Part shown: in pieces, positions 1-10,979 of the stretch
Position numbering within the stretch: the stretch's first letter is position 1
Layout of the letters: every line of letters begins with the position of its first letter
Assembly: GCF_000003815.2 (NCBI RefSeq)
Contig: NC_049986.1
Coordinates: 16,814,770-16,873,564 of the forward strand
Length of the DNA stretch: 58,795 bases
DNA from: Branchiostoma floridae
Lineage: Eukaryota; Chordata; Leptocardii; Amphioxiformes; Branchiostomatidae
Direction: 5' to 3'
The notes under the pieces: model-generated
What the model saw: the letters and a program-made list of their open reading frames with translations, nothing else
What the model was told of the DNA's origin: nothing
Database searches by the model: none
Program-made: the position numbers and the translations under genes

Positions 1-1
1 A

Positions 2-637
2 GTAGTTGTGCCAGGACGCGCTTTCTTAAGAAGATTGATTGATCTAACCAGGAATAGGACATACAAAACAGGCCCTATTCACATCAACAGTGGGGTAAGG
101 CTTGACTTACAAATGTGGGGTCATTTCCTTGACACCTTTAATGGAAAATCCTTCTTTGTTGACGACCAATTTACTACGGACTCCACGTTAAACCTGTATA
201 CAGATGCAGCAGGATCGTTAGGTTATGGCGCAGTTTATGGCACAGAATGGCTTTACGGAGCTTGGCCACAGGCACTACACTCGACGAATATTACAATATT
301 AGAATTTTATCCAATTGTGCTGGCTTTCCATATCTGGGGCAAGGAATGGGCGAACCAAAGTATTTTGTTACACACTGACAACCTTGCCCTGGTGCACATA
401 ATCAATAAACAGACGTCACGGAACCCCAGGATAATGCCCTTGGTTCGAAGATTTGTTCTTATAAGCCTCCGCCGAAATATTAGATGTCGAGCTGAGCACA
501 TACCGGGAACACATAACACGATGGCTGACTGTCTATCTCGCCTACAGGTAGAGCGGTTCCGCAGGAAATACCCACACATGGCAACTCATCCGGTCAGGGT
601 GCCTCCCCATCTCCTGCCCAGCAGCTTAATCGACTAG
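2..637 (+). CDS. DIRS-like retroelement RT/RNase H ORF, C-terminal part
   Basis: The frame is open from the window edge, so the reverse transcriptase core lies upstream. What remains is the RNase H domain that degrades the RNA strand during retroelement cDNA synthesis. Counting from the GTG at base 8, the D-E-D-D catalytic set is visible: D66 in LYTDAAG, E99 in ILEFYP, D124 in LHTDNLAL and D174 in HNTMADCLSRL. The order and spacing match the RNase H of DIRS/Ngaro/PAT elements. The sequence GTHNTMADCLSR near the end is also typical of these elements. The ORF ends with TAG at 635-637, inside the start of the tyrosine recombinase frame, which is how DIRS elements are organised. No stop or frameshift is seen in this part, so the copy may be fairly young. 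Assignment to a YR retroelement is confident; the exact subfamily is not. Confidence 0.9.
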   Translation, partial: VVVPGRAFLRRLIDLTRNRTYKTGPIHINSGVRLDLQMWGHFLDTFNGKSFFVDDQFTTDSTLNLYTDAAGSLGYGAVYGTEWLYGAWPQALHSTNITILEFYPIVLAFHIWGKEWANQSILLHTDNLALVHIINKQTSRNPRIMPLVRRFVLISLRRNIRCRAEHIPGTHNTMADCLSRLQVERFRRKYPHMATHPVRVPPHLLPSSLID

Positions 638-1530
638 TCGACAACTTGCTTGTTCAATCCTTAGCACCTTCTACAATCTCAGCTTATCGCCTGGCGTGGC
701 AGCATTTCCGTCAATTCAGCCTTGAAATCCACTGTACAGCCAATATCAAGCCCCCTATTCCAGAGCCTATAGTATGCCAGTTTATTTCCTACTTACATAG
801 TAAGGGATTTGCCCCAGCGTCGATAGCATCTAAACTTTCAGCTATAGGTTTCATTCACAAAATCCAAAATCTACAAGACCCCACTTCTACTTTCGTCGTT
901 CGCAAGTTGATGCACTCAATACAAAAGAACCACGTACCCGACGGAAGGTTGCCCATAACGCCTCCTATTCTTTCCCAATTGATTGATGCCTTGAAGTTCA
1001 TAAAGACCACGTACTACAATCAGTGCCTGTATGAGGCAATGTTCACGTTTATGTTCTACTCTTTAGCTCGCATAAGCGAAGTAACGGTAACTAATTCTTC
1101 CCAACACACTCTGACCTTAGCGGACCTCAGGGGTAATCTGGACTCTAATAGTGGCCTAACTTCCTTCTTGGTACAGTTTAAGACGTACAAACACAGCAGT
1201 CCTTCAGCCCAATCCACCATCCAGATCCAACCACACCCAGAAAGTCCGCACTGCCCGGTGGTAAGCCTTGCTAAGTACCTCCAACTACGGGGAAGGAACC
1301 CGGGGTACCTGTTCCAACGTAGGGATGGTTGCCCTGTTACCAGCGATAACTTTGCCAAGGCATTAAGAGCCTGTGTCCTGCAAGTCAAACTCGATCCACA
1401 AAAATACACCTCGCATTCCTTCCGAATTGGAGCTGCTACGCAAGCAGCTTTGCAGGGGGTTTCGGATTCGAACCTTCGGCTACTAGGGAGATGGACCTCA
1501 GATGCATTTAAAAAATATATTCGCACTTAA
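529..1530 (+). CDS. DIRS-like tyrosine recombinase
   Basis: This would be the integrase of a DIRS-type retroelement, joining circular DNA to the target by tyrosine recombination instead of a DDE integrase. Numbering from the TTG at 646 (294 residues), the R-H-R-Y catalytic set is present: R142 in YSLARISEV, H257 and R260 in TSHSFRIGAAT, and Y291 in FKKYIRT. The N-terminal part, LAPSTISAYRLAWQHFRQF, matches the SAM-like core-binding domain. The frame is open from 529, just after a TGA, and overlaps the RNase H frame by 109 bases in the -1 register. There is no ATG near the domain start, so the start is undecided: a non-ATG start, a -1 frameshift or re-initiation are all possible. The C-terminus stops just after the tyrosine, as is normal for this family. 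No internal stops were found. Confidence 0.9.
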   Translation: MSISPTGRAVPQEIPTHGNSSGQGASPSPAQQLNRLVDNLLVQSLAPSTISAYRLAWQHFRQFSLEIHCTANIKPPIPEPIVCQFISYLHSKGFAPASIASKLSAIGFIHKIQNLQDPTSTFVVRKLMHSIQKNHVPDGRLPITPPILSQLIDALKFIKTTYYNQCLYEAMFTFMFYSLARISEVTVTNSSQHTLTLADLRGNLDSNSGLTSFLVQFKTYKHSSPSAQSTIQIQPHPESPHCPVVSLAKYLQLRGRNPGYLFQRRDGCPVTSDNFAKALRACVLQVKLDPQKYTSHSFRIGAATQAALQGVSDSNLRLLGRWTSDAFKKYIRT

Positions 1531-1940
1531 CTCCATAGAAGGCACCTGGTTCGTACTTGAACAGCTGAAAAAGATCCCTAATAGACCCTTAAACGGGTAT
1601 AATCGGCTAACGGCACAATAGGTTGATACCTACTCAACCTCACCAATAAGAATTATCAACTTTAGACTGAAACCCCTACATAGGGTGAGTTACCCTACAG
1701 CCTTGATACATGGTGTGTTACCCATATGTCTGATCAACTACAACATTTGAACAGGGTGAGTTACCCAGAGTTCGATAACAACAGTAAGTTCCCTGCTTGC
1801 ATCCTAAACCAAGCTACATTGGAATACAACGTTTAGGGTGCCCTGCTCAAGGTTATGATAGCAATAGCTAGCTCCATGCCTGTATTGAACACCTGGCCAG
1901 TGCGGCTTTTATGCCGGTATACGGTGAGTTACCTTAGTTC
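1531..1940 (+). repeat. Probable 3' non-coding part of the DIRS-like element
   Basis: DNA after the recombinase stop carries GGTGAGTTACC or a close variant four times, at 1683-1695, 1712-1723, 1754-1766 and 1923-1933. The first and third copies extend to GGGTGAGTTACCC. DIRS-type elements carry terminal and internal complementary repeats 3' of the recombinase, but the 5' end is outside the window, so they cannot be paired here. The outer boundary is not visible. Confidence 0.45.
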
Positions 1941-3363
1941 TGATAATAACAGCTGACTAGTACAGGTTTGTTTGTTTTCTAAACCGAACTGGATAGCATA
2001 GCTATACTCTTATAATAAGTAGATTTGTTGATTCTTAGTCCCTGAGTAGTCTCCCAGTTATGAATGTATTACCTTGCGTAATTCCATACTACCCTACAGC
2101 ACATAAATGTATGCTAACTCAATAGAAACTTTTCTTTCTGTCGTTGCTCCGTAGCGAAATGTATTACCAGGTGTCACTCCATGTCACTTTACGGTAAACA
2201 ATTTTATGCTAACGCTGTATAGGGAAAAAACAGATAGTTTACAATACTCAAGGATACGAAGTTAGATTTATAAATAAAGCGATCGACACTGTTAGTCTAA
2301 GTTACAGCCATGCTGCTCAGGTTACTTTCATAATATGCCAGTATTTTTCTCTAAACGTACCCTACAATACTCTACAGATCCTAGGCAACATTTGCATTAC
2401 GTCAATATTTCAGCATCGCACCTAAAAAGTCGTTTCAGACTGTTGTATAGAAACTAGCTCAGACGTTTTGTTTGTTCACCTTCGCCACATTTCAGTTTAT
2501 TGAACATTTCTTGTTTTTAACGTTTTTAACGTTTAAGTGGTGGTAAACCAGTACTCAAATTATGTTGGAAATCTTATAATGTTCGTAAACTTGTATGATT
2601 GGCATGTGACCTTTATACGAAAAACCTTTTCACGAGATATATGGAACCGTTGTCATGGTAACCATTTGGCGTGTTGCCAAATATTGAGAATGATACATAT
2701 TTATGTAATGATTCTATGTTTTTTCCATTCTGTATGCCAATCTTGACAATATACCTGTTTTTCCGCCAAAGATGCCAAGTGTGTCAGTTGAATTCTTGTC
2801 TCCCTGTCCTTATATCGGTCGGAGAAGTAGGCATAAGGGGCTTTTCATGAAATGAAAATGCATGTATGTCGATAACTTTGCAACACACCAACAACAACTG
2901 TTTCATCTATGTAAGACTTAGTAACTTTGTCTAAGGTCTGTGATGATAGCCTCTTTCCATAGTAATGAAGAGTAATAGCTATATGGACTGTGATGGTATC
3001 AGGGACCGCTCTCGACAGCGATTATCGGCAGTCTAAAAATAAGCCGATACCATTTTGTAATCGCCCGCATACATCAGCTGATAACGCTATATCTTACTGA
3101 TTCTATTGGCCTGCTGTCTTTTCTGTTTCTAAAAATACATTGTTGTTGCTCAATATCGTTGTTCTGTGGCATTCACTATCATCTGTAAAGTTATGGAGGC
3201 GTTCAAGCGTTATGCAATATCTATCTGAGACGTACCCTCATCACTCCCAACTATGCCTGTTATCATGCTACGTGGTTGAAACGTGAACTCATCAAAGCAT
3301 TGGCGTTGTATGACTTTTAGTTTACAATACTCTAATTTTTTCCACTTTGGTGAGTGTAACTAC
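1941..3363. other. No gene seen; diverse non-coding DNA
   Basis: All frames are closed by frequent stops and no TIR pair was found. The only notable item is the motif pair at 2649-2680. The start may still belong to the retroelement's 3' end. Confidence 0.4.
2649..2680. promoter_or_regulatory. X-box-like motif beside a perfect NFI palindrome
   Basis: GTTGTCATGGTAAC at 2649-2662 differs at one base from the RFX X-box pattern GTNRCC-N(0-3)-RGYAAC. Three bases on, TTGGCGTGTTGCCAA at 2666-2680 is an exact match to the nuclear factor I consensus TTGGC-N5-GCCAA. Motif matches alone do not prove binding, and no promoter or transcript is visible nearby. Confidence 0.35.
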
Positions 3364-3611
3364 AGGTGCGCTCCCACTGCACTTGTGTCAAGCTTGCGTC
3401 ACTGCGGGGTTCGTTCACTGCGTCACTGTTTTGTTATTTTCTCCTATTTTTTTTTATAATTCAGATATTTCGTAATACGTAAAAGTATGACTTAGAAGAC
3501 GACAAATACACAAAAAGGAAGAAAATTCGTTCTTTATCTCTGAAATTCGTTGAGTATCTCCCGAACCCCGCAGTGACGCAAGCTTGAAACAAGTCCGGTG
3601 GGAGCGCACCT
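3364..3611. mobile_element. TIR element (MITE-like), 248 bp, 3-bp target duplication TAC
   Basis: The ends form long inverted repeats: about 50 bases from AGGTGCGCTCCCAC at the left match the reverse complement of the right end, with few mismatches. Both arms contain CAAGCTTGCGTCACTGCGG. TAC flanks both sides (3361-3363 and 3612-3614). The element is too short to encode a transposase. A 3-bp duplication is known for PIF/Harbinger-like and some CACTA- or Academ-like elements. The TAC target does not fit the usual Harbinger TWA, so the superfamily is left open. Confidence 0.75.
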
Positions 3612-3677
3612 TACGGGACTGAGGAGGCAAGATGAGTATAACGGCGGGACATTTACATCTTACAGGCTATATAACGT

Positions 3678-3731
<54 letters not shown>

Positions 3732-3735
3732 GAGA
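3678..3735. repeat. Compound (TA)n(GA)n microsatellite
   Basis: About ten TA units pass directly into about nineteen GA units with one interruption (GG at 3720-3721). Confidence 0.95.
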
Positions 3736-4290
3736 TGTTGAGAACAAGGAGACATGTGGAGCTTTGCCAATTTCACATTCGGTCCCTGCGAATTGATAAC
3801 GATTGCAGCTTTAGCTTCTCAATCCCTCGAGGTCAAGTGGTAGGCACTAAGATACATTATTTCAAATATCGTTTTCATCTCAGTTAAAGGCATTGCTGAC
3901 AGCTATGGGGCTTTCATATACCTGATAAAGTGTTTTGATGATAAACCACTGGACATTAGTTGCAAATGGAACCACATAAAAACATTTTTTCTTAATTGCC
4001 TAAGGCCTTCTGCACCTGATTAAGTGCAGTTGCCCATATGGTGTCAAAAAGAGCGACTGACTGAAATCGGTTATACAGGTTAGATAGCTGGCGCACATCC
4101 TTTCATTCATCTTCTAGACAAGTTGTAAAATTGGCTACATACAGAGCTGAGTGAAATTCTTCACACTTCCTTTGTGTGAAATCTCTATGGATAATAGCCC
4201 CCTTTTCTAGATTTATTGCCATGTTCTATGATAGAAGCCATTTCTAAAAGCAATAAAACACTAGTTCATGACGTCTACCTCTAACCATGG

Positions 4291-4831
4291 TTGTTGTCTA
4301 TGAAGCACTCTAACTACACAGATGCCCTTCACGTCCTAGGACTTGTAACTTTGGAGCAACGCCGTGATCAGCTGTGCCTGAGCTTAGCCAAAAAACTCCT
4401 ACAGTCTCCTGACTTTCGTCACTGGTTCCCCGCCCGACATGGAGACATAATTAGTGGTCACTCTACAGCTGGACAGTTTCAAAAGTAGAACTGAGCGCTT
4501 CAGAAAAAAGTGCATTGCCTTACATGACTAAGTTGCTCAATGATGCAAATGTCAGTACATTATAAGTGCAATACCAACCGTCTGTCTGTTGTAGTGATAA
4601 TGAAAGTTGATCTTAACGTTCAGCGATTTTATTCTGTATATATATGTAGATTTTCAATCAATCAGGCAATTCGAACGTATTTTAAACAATGTTTCCTGTT
4701 ACCTAAAGTGCACTTATGGTGCAATTATACATTTGTGAGCACAGGCACAATTCAGTCAACCTTGTAGGTCTGACTGCAAGGCCTTGTATACTTTGTGTTG
4801 TACTGAATAAACCAATCTACTACTACTACTA
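4291..4831 (+). pseudogene. 5'-truncated LINE ORF2 C-terminus with 3' tail (CR1/Crack-like)
   Basis: The open segment 4291-4488 contains YTDALHVLGLVTLEQRRDQLC followed by LAKKLL. This is the pattern found just after the reverse transcriptase domain in CR1/jockey-group LINEs (YxxALxxLGLxxLxxRRxxLC). The expected last block, with RTERFRKK, lies in another frame and ends at TAA 4529-4531, so a frameshift occurred near 4450-4470. The 3' UTR runs to AATAAACCAATCTACTACTACTACTA, a simple (CTA)n tail typical of such LINEs. The copy is heavily 5' truncated and cannot be active. The group assignment is from motif memory only. Confidence 0.7.
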
Positions 4832-7800
4832 AGCACCTAATGCCAGACTTGTTGTACCAGGCTATCGTATTCAATGCCAGATTACTAGTACCTCATTGCA
4901 GAATTGTACCCAGCTACAGATTGTATATCTATTGCTCTGTCACACTTTCCTCAAATTAGAATATCCCTTGCTAAATGAGAATCTATTCAATCCATTTTTC
5001 CTATATCAAAGAAAGTAGATATATAATGTTTGCCTGTCAATCCTGTTTTGTCTCTCATTTTATGAGGTTTCACGGCGCAAACGAAACCTGACAAAACTTT
5101 GGGTAAGGTCCATTCAACATGTTCTATCATTCGGCGAAATATGGCAGACAGATATTAATGATGGAGGTGTTAGGACCATGCCGCCACTGAACCATTCAAT
5201 TAGCTTCTGACACTCTTTGTTCCAACCTTCACACCCGTCAGCACAGTGAGATGGATAGTCATGACCGGCCGAGGTTCGTGAAGCAAAACAGTAATTTCCT
5301 CGGCGACCTTATTAACACAACTGTCGCTTGTGGTGAAAATATGTTTAAGACAACAAGTAAACGAAAATCCCAAATGAAATTGAGGTGATATGGCATGTCA
5401 TACGCCACAGGTAGCACACAGTCCAAGACGACCCACTGGGCACAAGCAATTTGCAACATCCATCACGCAGGGTTACATAGTGGCTGTGTATTCGTTAGTA
5501 CGTTAATGACGGTTTTGAAAACTGTGTATTGGTGCATGAATATCACTTTGTCCTTCATGTGGTGAACATTCATGCTCACTGTATGTATAGTCCTGAATGA
5601 GGCAATATTATGTTACCCTAGATGACACCAAGGTCCCTTTAAGTCTGCTGATGTTCAATAGTGGGCGTTTTGATGACAGTACGTCTTTGTAGTTCTTTGT
5701 TTTGTCTGCTGGGAAATAACTACAAGTTATCATCCTAATTGGCCTCTGAAACATTCACAAATTATACTGGACTTCTTTCAAAGACGTAATCAATATAGTG
5801 AAACATTTTTGGGACCTGTCTTAATAAATACATTTAATAGCCTGCAGCTGTAAACTTAGTAGTTAAGGGGGCTTTTAAAAGATGATTCTTAGATACGATG
5901 TGTTGTCGATAAAGGAGGTAGATTTGTGACTCGGTACCTAGAGAAATGACCGCATTTCGTTACACGTAACTTTCCGCTATTTATGCGCGTGCACCAAAAT
6001 GATATATTTTTGCTTCAGCATTGATATGGCACCTTGAAGCTAGGGCGTGTTCGATGGAGTGACTAGTACAAACCCAAACTCCCAATCTATTCCTTTCTGC
6101 ACGGTCGTATCGTCACCTCTTGGCCTTATAGCCATGAAAGCATAACTTTTGTTATACTTCCGATCGCCATCCACAGATGTTCGCGACAGACTGTTCTTTA
6201 AAATCGTTACGCTTGACAGAAAGATAAGTGACCATACGAGAGAGGTCATCTGCCTGTCATGGTCATCGAATCCAATCGAAGTGCCCTGTGCTGATCTCTA
6301 GATAACCTTGATAATACAAACAACGTCCGTATGAGGTATTTGTATTAACCTTTCAGATACTTCAAAATTTACTGACCAAATTTGACAACTTGTTTCAATA
6401 CATTCTACGTGCAATATGTTTTAACGCAGTTCGCGTCTAATCATGATATGGACGATCAATGTTGTGGATCTAGCAAGTGTAAATGTCAATTTGCATATTG
6501 CAGCGTACTATTTTTGAAGCACACGGCAGCCCTTTGCAACTCTGTTGCCCTTTGGACTACGTTTAAAGAGAATTTATGACTCTTAGACAACTACAAAGGA
6601 CTTTTAGTTTGAGTGAGATTTGGATGATATGTTATTTGATACCAGTATTGCATGCGGTAGTTTGATTCAAAGTTCTGGAACACAGATTTACCCCGCGGAT
6701 ATCAATATAAATGTTGTTCCTATGGGAAAGGAAAATACTACCCCATTAAGCCACTTAACGCTTGTCGTTCCTGCTGATGTATGGGTAACGGTTCATGGTT
6801 TTCATCACCGTATTGCTGACTTGTCTATAGATCTACCGAGTAAGATTGGAACATTTCCTAAAATGTAATGCGAGTAGGAAAGTGCTTATCATCACAAGAA
6901 AATGACAAAAAACCTCCCCGAATAGAAATTACAGAATAGGGTAAAAGTTAATGAGCATAAGATATACAGAAAGATTCTACATTCTCCGCACTGAAAAAGT
7001 TCTTTCCTATCTTACCCCCTATTCAAAAGAGCTGAAACAAATATACCAAATGTCACATTCTCCTTTGCTTATCGTACCCATGTTATTTTCCAATCGTCAT
7101 CTACCAGCACTCCCCTTTGCATTAACAGCATCAGAGGATCTTATAATACGCGTAAAGTCGTCCAAATGTTTCCTAAATGATACCCTAAGCTATCGTGTTA
7201 AACTGAGAGGTTACGTCTAATACAACCTCTTCTGGCACATTCTGTGCCCCACGCGGTAGGTTCATGGCACGAAGTTTACCGTCGGCGCCAGACTTCTGGC
7301 TTACTTTGCTTCTGTTCATCTTTACACAGGGACGTAATGGGTTAGACCAATTTGTGTGGTCCCCCAGTGTGACCCTACAGCAGAGGGCAGGGCTTGTTGT
7401 AGTCAGACTAGTCGCCTCATTGGTCTAATAAAAATGTCTCGACCAAATATCAACCAGATTATTAGTCTGCGATTTGTAGCCAGAAAGTTAGGTCCTCATC
7501 AGGCGACACCGATGGAAGCTTCACTGGGTACCAATGATTCTACAATCATCCAGCTACCCAGGAAGCAAAACTCTCATTAGTTGTGTAATGACTTCGGCTT
7601 CTGAAGCTAACATGGGATCTACAAACGTTCGCTATCCTCTGTGCGCACTGAAATTCCAAATAGGCAGCTTAAACGTACCTAATGCATAGTAGCGTTTGCG
7701 GAGTTGGCTGCGGTTTATTTCATAATGGGACGCTTTGTTGTTATGTCATCTATGTGTATTGCACACTTGATTTACATAGAATATTATGAATTCTACATTA

Positions 7801-7914
7801 TAGATTAGAAAGTCACTCATTTGGCGTAAAAGCAATAGCTATAGGAGACGCTCCTGACCATGAACAACGTTACCACCGTGGAAGCTGCTTCAGCACCAGA
7901 AGTCAGAGAATAAC
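4832..7914. other. No gene or defined element seen
   Basis: Frames up to about 90 codons exist but have no recognisable domains, codon bias or splice context. No inverted repeats with target duplications were found by eye. Confidence 0.35.
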
Positions 7915-8345
7915 CACAATAAGATCTTAGAGTCTGTGTATCTGTATCGGTATCTATATAACCGCCTTCGGCCTTCGCCGTAACACACCAGCTTCGGGGC
8001 CCGGCAGTAGCTGGTTATATTACACTGAGCGACCTGCTACACTTAGCTTTTGCACAATATGTAACAAACCATGTGTGGGTGTGTGGATGGGGTAGAGTTG
8101 TGTGTTTTCTTTTAACTTAAACTCTAACAGTAGGTGACTTTGCTACCATGGTACCGTGGTACCTACAGACCACGTCTCAACACATTTGTTTGCGTGTTCG
8201 TTCTAACTGGACATAGCCGTGAATGTCTGCAGAGCCTCCTACCGACTTGATTGCGTGATAAATGTTTAGATCCTTTCTAAGGCTACGGTCCCGGGTTGAG
8301 TTGAAGTCGGACATAAGACGAACCTGGGACCCCGTACGTTAATCG
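7915..8345. repeat. GC-rich structured segment, possible dispersed repeat
   Basis: The segment holds several self-complementary stretches in otherwise AT-rich DNA. CCAGCT and AGCTGG flank a GC-rich loop near 7990-8015. Overlapping palindromes TACCATGGTA and GTACC-GT-GGTAC lie at 8144-8162. A long hairpin lies at 8284-8336. The composition suggests a repeat or structured element, but no second copy is in the window. Confidence 0.3.
8284..8336. other. Hairpin, about 14-bp stem
   Basis: TACGGTCCCGGGTT (8284-8297) pairs with AACCTGGGACCCCGTA (8321-8336), leaving a 2-base bulge and one wobble pair around a 23-base loop. The length would suit a small RNA precursor or a remnant of a TIR element. 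Expression is unknown. Confidence 0.4.
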
Positions 8346-8350
8346 TAAAC

Positions 8351-10890
8351 ACATCGAAAGGTACCACGGCGGTATTCGGCAGTCAACCGGGACAAATGTG
8401 TGGCTTTTGGGCCTGGCCTGACGGGAACTACATACCTGACGGAAACCAGTGCCATTGGGGCTGCAGCCTTCGTTATGCTATGCGTACAAGCTGAATATTG
8501 AACAAAACACACAAGGGTATACGCTCATGACCTTCAAGCTCTTTCATGTTCTGCTGAACCTTAAGTGACAGATTATGAATCATTGGGGAAGTGTGTTTAT
8601 CGGAATTATAATAATCAAAATTGACAAGATTGTCCTCGTTTTGTCGACCCTGTCACTGATTCTTGTCATAAAACATCATGATATTACTATATCCGCGGTC
8701 CCAATAAACAGGTTGCTCTCAAAATATTCCGGTTATTGCCAGCCCACGTTATATGTATTGACAATTTAGCCAATTGCGGTAGTCCGTTATTACTTACTGA
8801 TGCCAATATTTGTAATATGTTTGCAGCAACGAGCAACTATCGTATTAGCTATATTGGATTTTATTCAACACGTCTATGGTACCGGCAAAAGATAGTAAAA
8901 GGTTGTTACTTCACTACCTGTGATTCAGAGGTTTGTAGGTAATCAAAATTAATACTAAATAGAGATATTTTGAAGGTCTCGCCATGTTTGTCCCTCACAG
9001 TTAGCATAAGCCATAAGCTGATCTATATGCGGTATTTCCTGCTGCTGTAAGACAAATGAAATGATTTTTTTGCCTCTATCGACTTAACAGGCATGCTTAT
9101 GCACAAGGAGGGTTACATGCTTCGTTGATGAACTTTTTATACATATCATCATAAAATGCGGAAGATAAATAAGAGAGAATACAACGGGAAAGCTAAACGA
9201 GCACTCAACAACAGCTGGTGCTTGATTCGTTCAGTAACTGTTATGTAATACTGTATGGCAACTAAAATAGGGAAGTTTGGTCAAATGCAATCACGAGTTG
9301 TTCACGCAATCGACACGTGTGTTGACCAATCAGAGATCCTTATGTCGTATGTCACGACAATTTCCCACCCATATACCTCGGTACGTGCTTGGGCCTGTGC
9401 AGTTCTGCTGTTCCGCCAAGAATGTGTCAGTTGTTTGGATATTCCAAAACCTTATGGTGTTAAAACAAATAAATTGCTTGGTGGTGTTTGATTTATTTCA
9501 GACTGAACAGTCCTCTGAGATCATTTAAAAGTAAAATTTTCAAGCTCGAAATAATTATGCTTCTCACATTGTAAGCTACCCAGACGAAGCCCTCAACATG
9601 ACAACAGTATGATTGAGTGAGAGCAGTTTTGCCTGACCTAGCTGTGGAACAGTTAGCGCATGTCAAGTCCGTAAATTTTATAAACTCTTCATCACCTGTC
9701 ATACATGTCTTATTTCTGCTGCCATTCCTCGCGCCTTTGTAGTGATTTGATTTCTTTCATGTCAGTGTCACCCCATTTTACGACGGCGACGACCAGGCTG
9801 CAACCGCCCCGCCTCCAGGAGATATTTGACCATTCGATTGCTCCATGAGTTTGAGTTTATTTACATTCACAATTAGCCTCATAAGAGACTATTCTTCCTG
9901 TGGTCAATGCATATCTTATATAAAATGTATCTTTTTTTTATCTCTTTACATGGTTTGTTGCTATTCTCATAATACTGTTTGCTTCAATCCAAATATAAAG
10001 TCAAAGGTTGCACGAATCAATTTGATTTTACAGCGAAGTCGCATTAGCATATCCAACTTTTTCACTCTCTTTCAAAAGCTGAGTGGTGAAATAAGTCTCA
10101 AGACTTGATTTTTAACATCCATTGAAATGTAAAAACAAACGGAGTTTTAAGTTTTGCATTTGCGACCGAGAGTCAATAAATGAAAATGTTGATAAAAGCT
10201 ATCTGGTGGCAAGATCATTATACTGTATTTCTTCATGGCAAACCTTGTAGGTATTGGATTAGATACGATTGCGACGATCGATATATCATTTTGCTACCCG
10301 TTACCTATCAATGGATTCTATCGATTAGACAGGATAAGGCAAAGTTTGCTTAGAGGCTGTGCTAATTCTGAACTGATCCTTGGTGTTTGTAAGCTGGCAG
10401 TTGTCCTATTTTGTTATGTTTCATGATTGTTGGAAGACGATTTGGACATGAATACTTAGCATGAAGCTACAAGGAAATATACTCGGGACTTTCATGATCA
10501 GACACATTTTCATATTACACGATTGTTGACATTTGTCACCATGGCTTCTCAAGAAGCCTTTGCGGAAGGTTGCAAAGCTATCAGTCATGCATTAGAACTA
10601 GAAAATTACCCGTTGAGGAGAGTTAATTACTTTGCCACTCAGCAAAAGCAGTATGTACATTTCCCCCAGAACCTCCATCCAGCGCGAGGTTGCCCTTTAT
10701 CCAGCACGAAACAATAACAAATCTTCATTTTACCATAACGTCTCTACCTCACCGCTCTCTCTAAACACGAAAGCCCCATTTAACGTCCTATCCGAGGGGC
10801 GTCAGTTACCGAAGCTCATATCCATTATCAATTATCATATGCATTATCACCTGAGTGAACAGACGGAATTCGTTTAAAGTGCTTTTCCCA
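8351..10890. other. No gene or defined element seen
   Basis: Only short overlapping frames are present. I see no domain, RNA gene or paired repeat. Confidence 0.35.
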
Positions 10891-10892
10891 AT

Positions 10893-10975
10893 AGCACGAC
10901 GTCTGTAGCATGTTATAAGATTCGAACTCATGACATGAACTCCTTAGCCGCTACGCCAACATGGCGCTTGGGACA
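10893..10975 (-). repeat. Decayed tRNA-derived SINE head
   Basis: On the minus strand, TGGCGTAGCGG (10948-10958) is a good RNA polymerase III A box and AGTTCGAATCT (10918-10928) is a near B box. They are only 19 bases apart, against about 31 in a tRNA. The anticodon arm region is therefore partly deleted and this is not a working tRNA gene. No clear tail or target duplication was found. Confidence 0.45.
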
Positions 10976-10979
10976 GAAC

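Noticed and set aside
10893-10975. Functional tRNA gene on the minus strand
   Set aside because: A and B boxes are too close and the anticodon arm cannot form.
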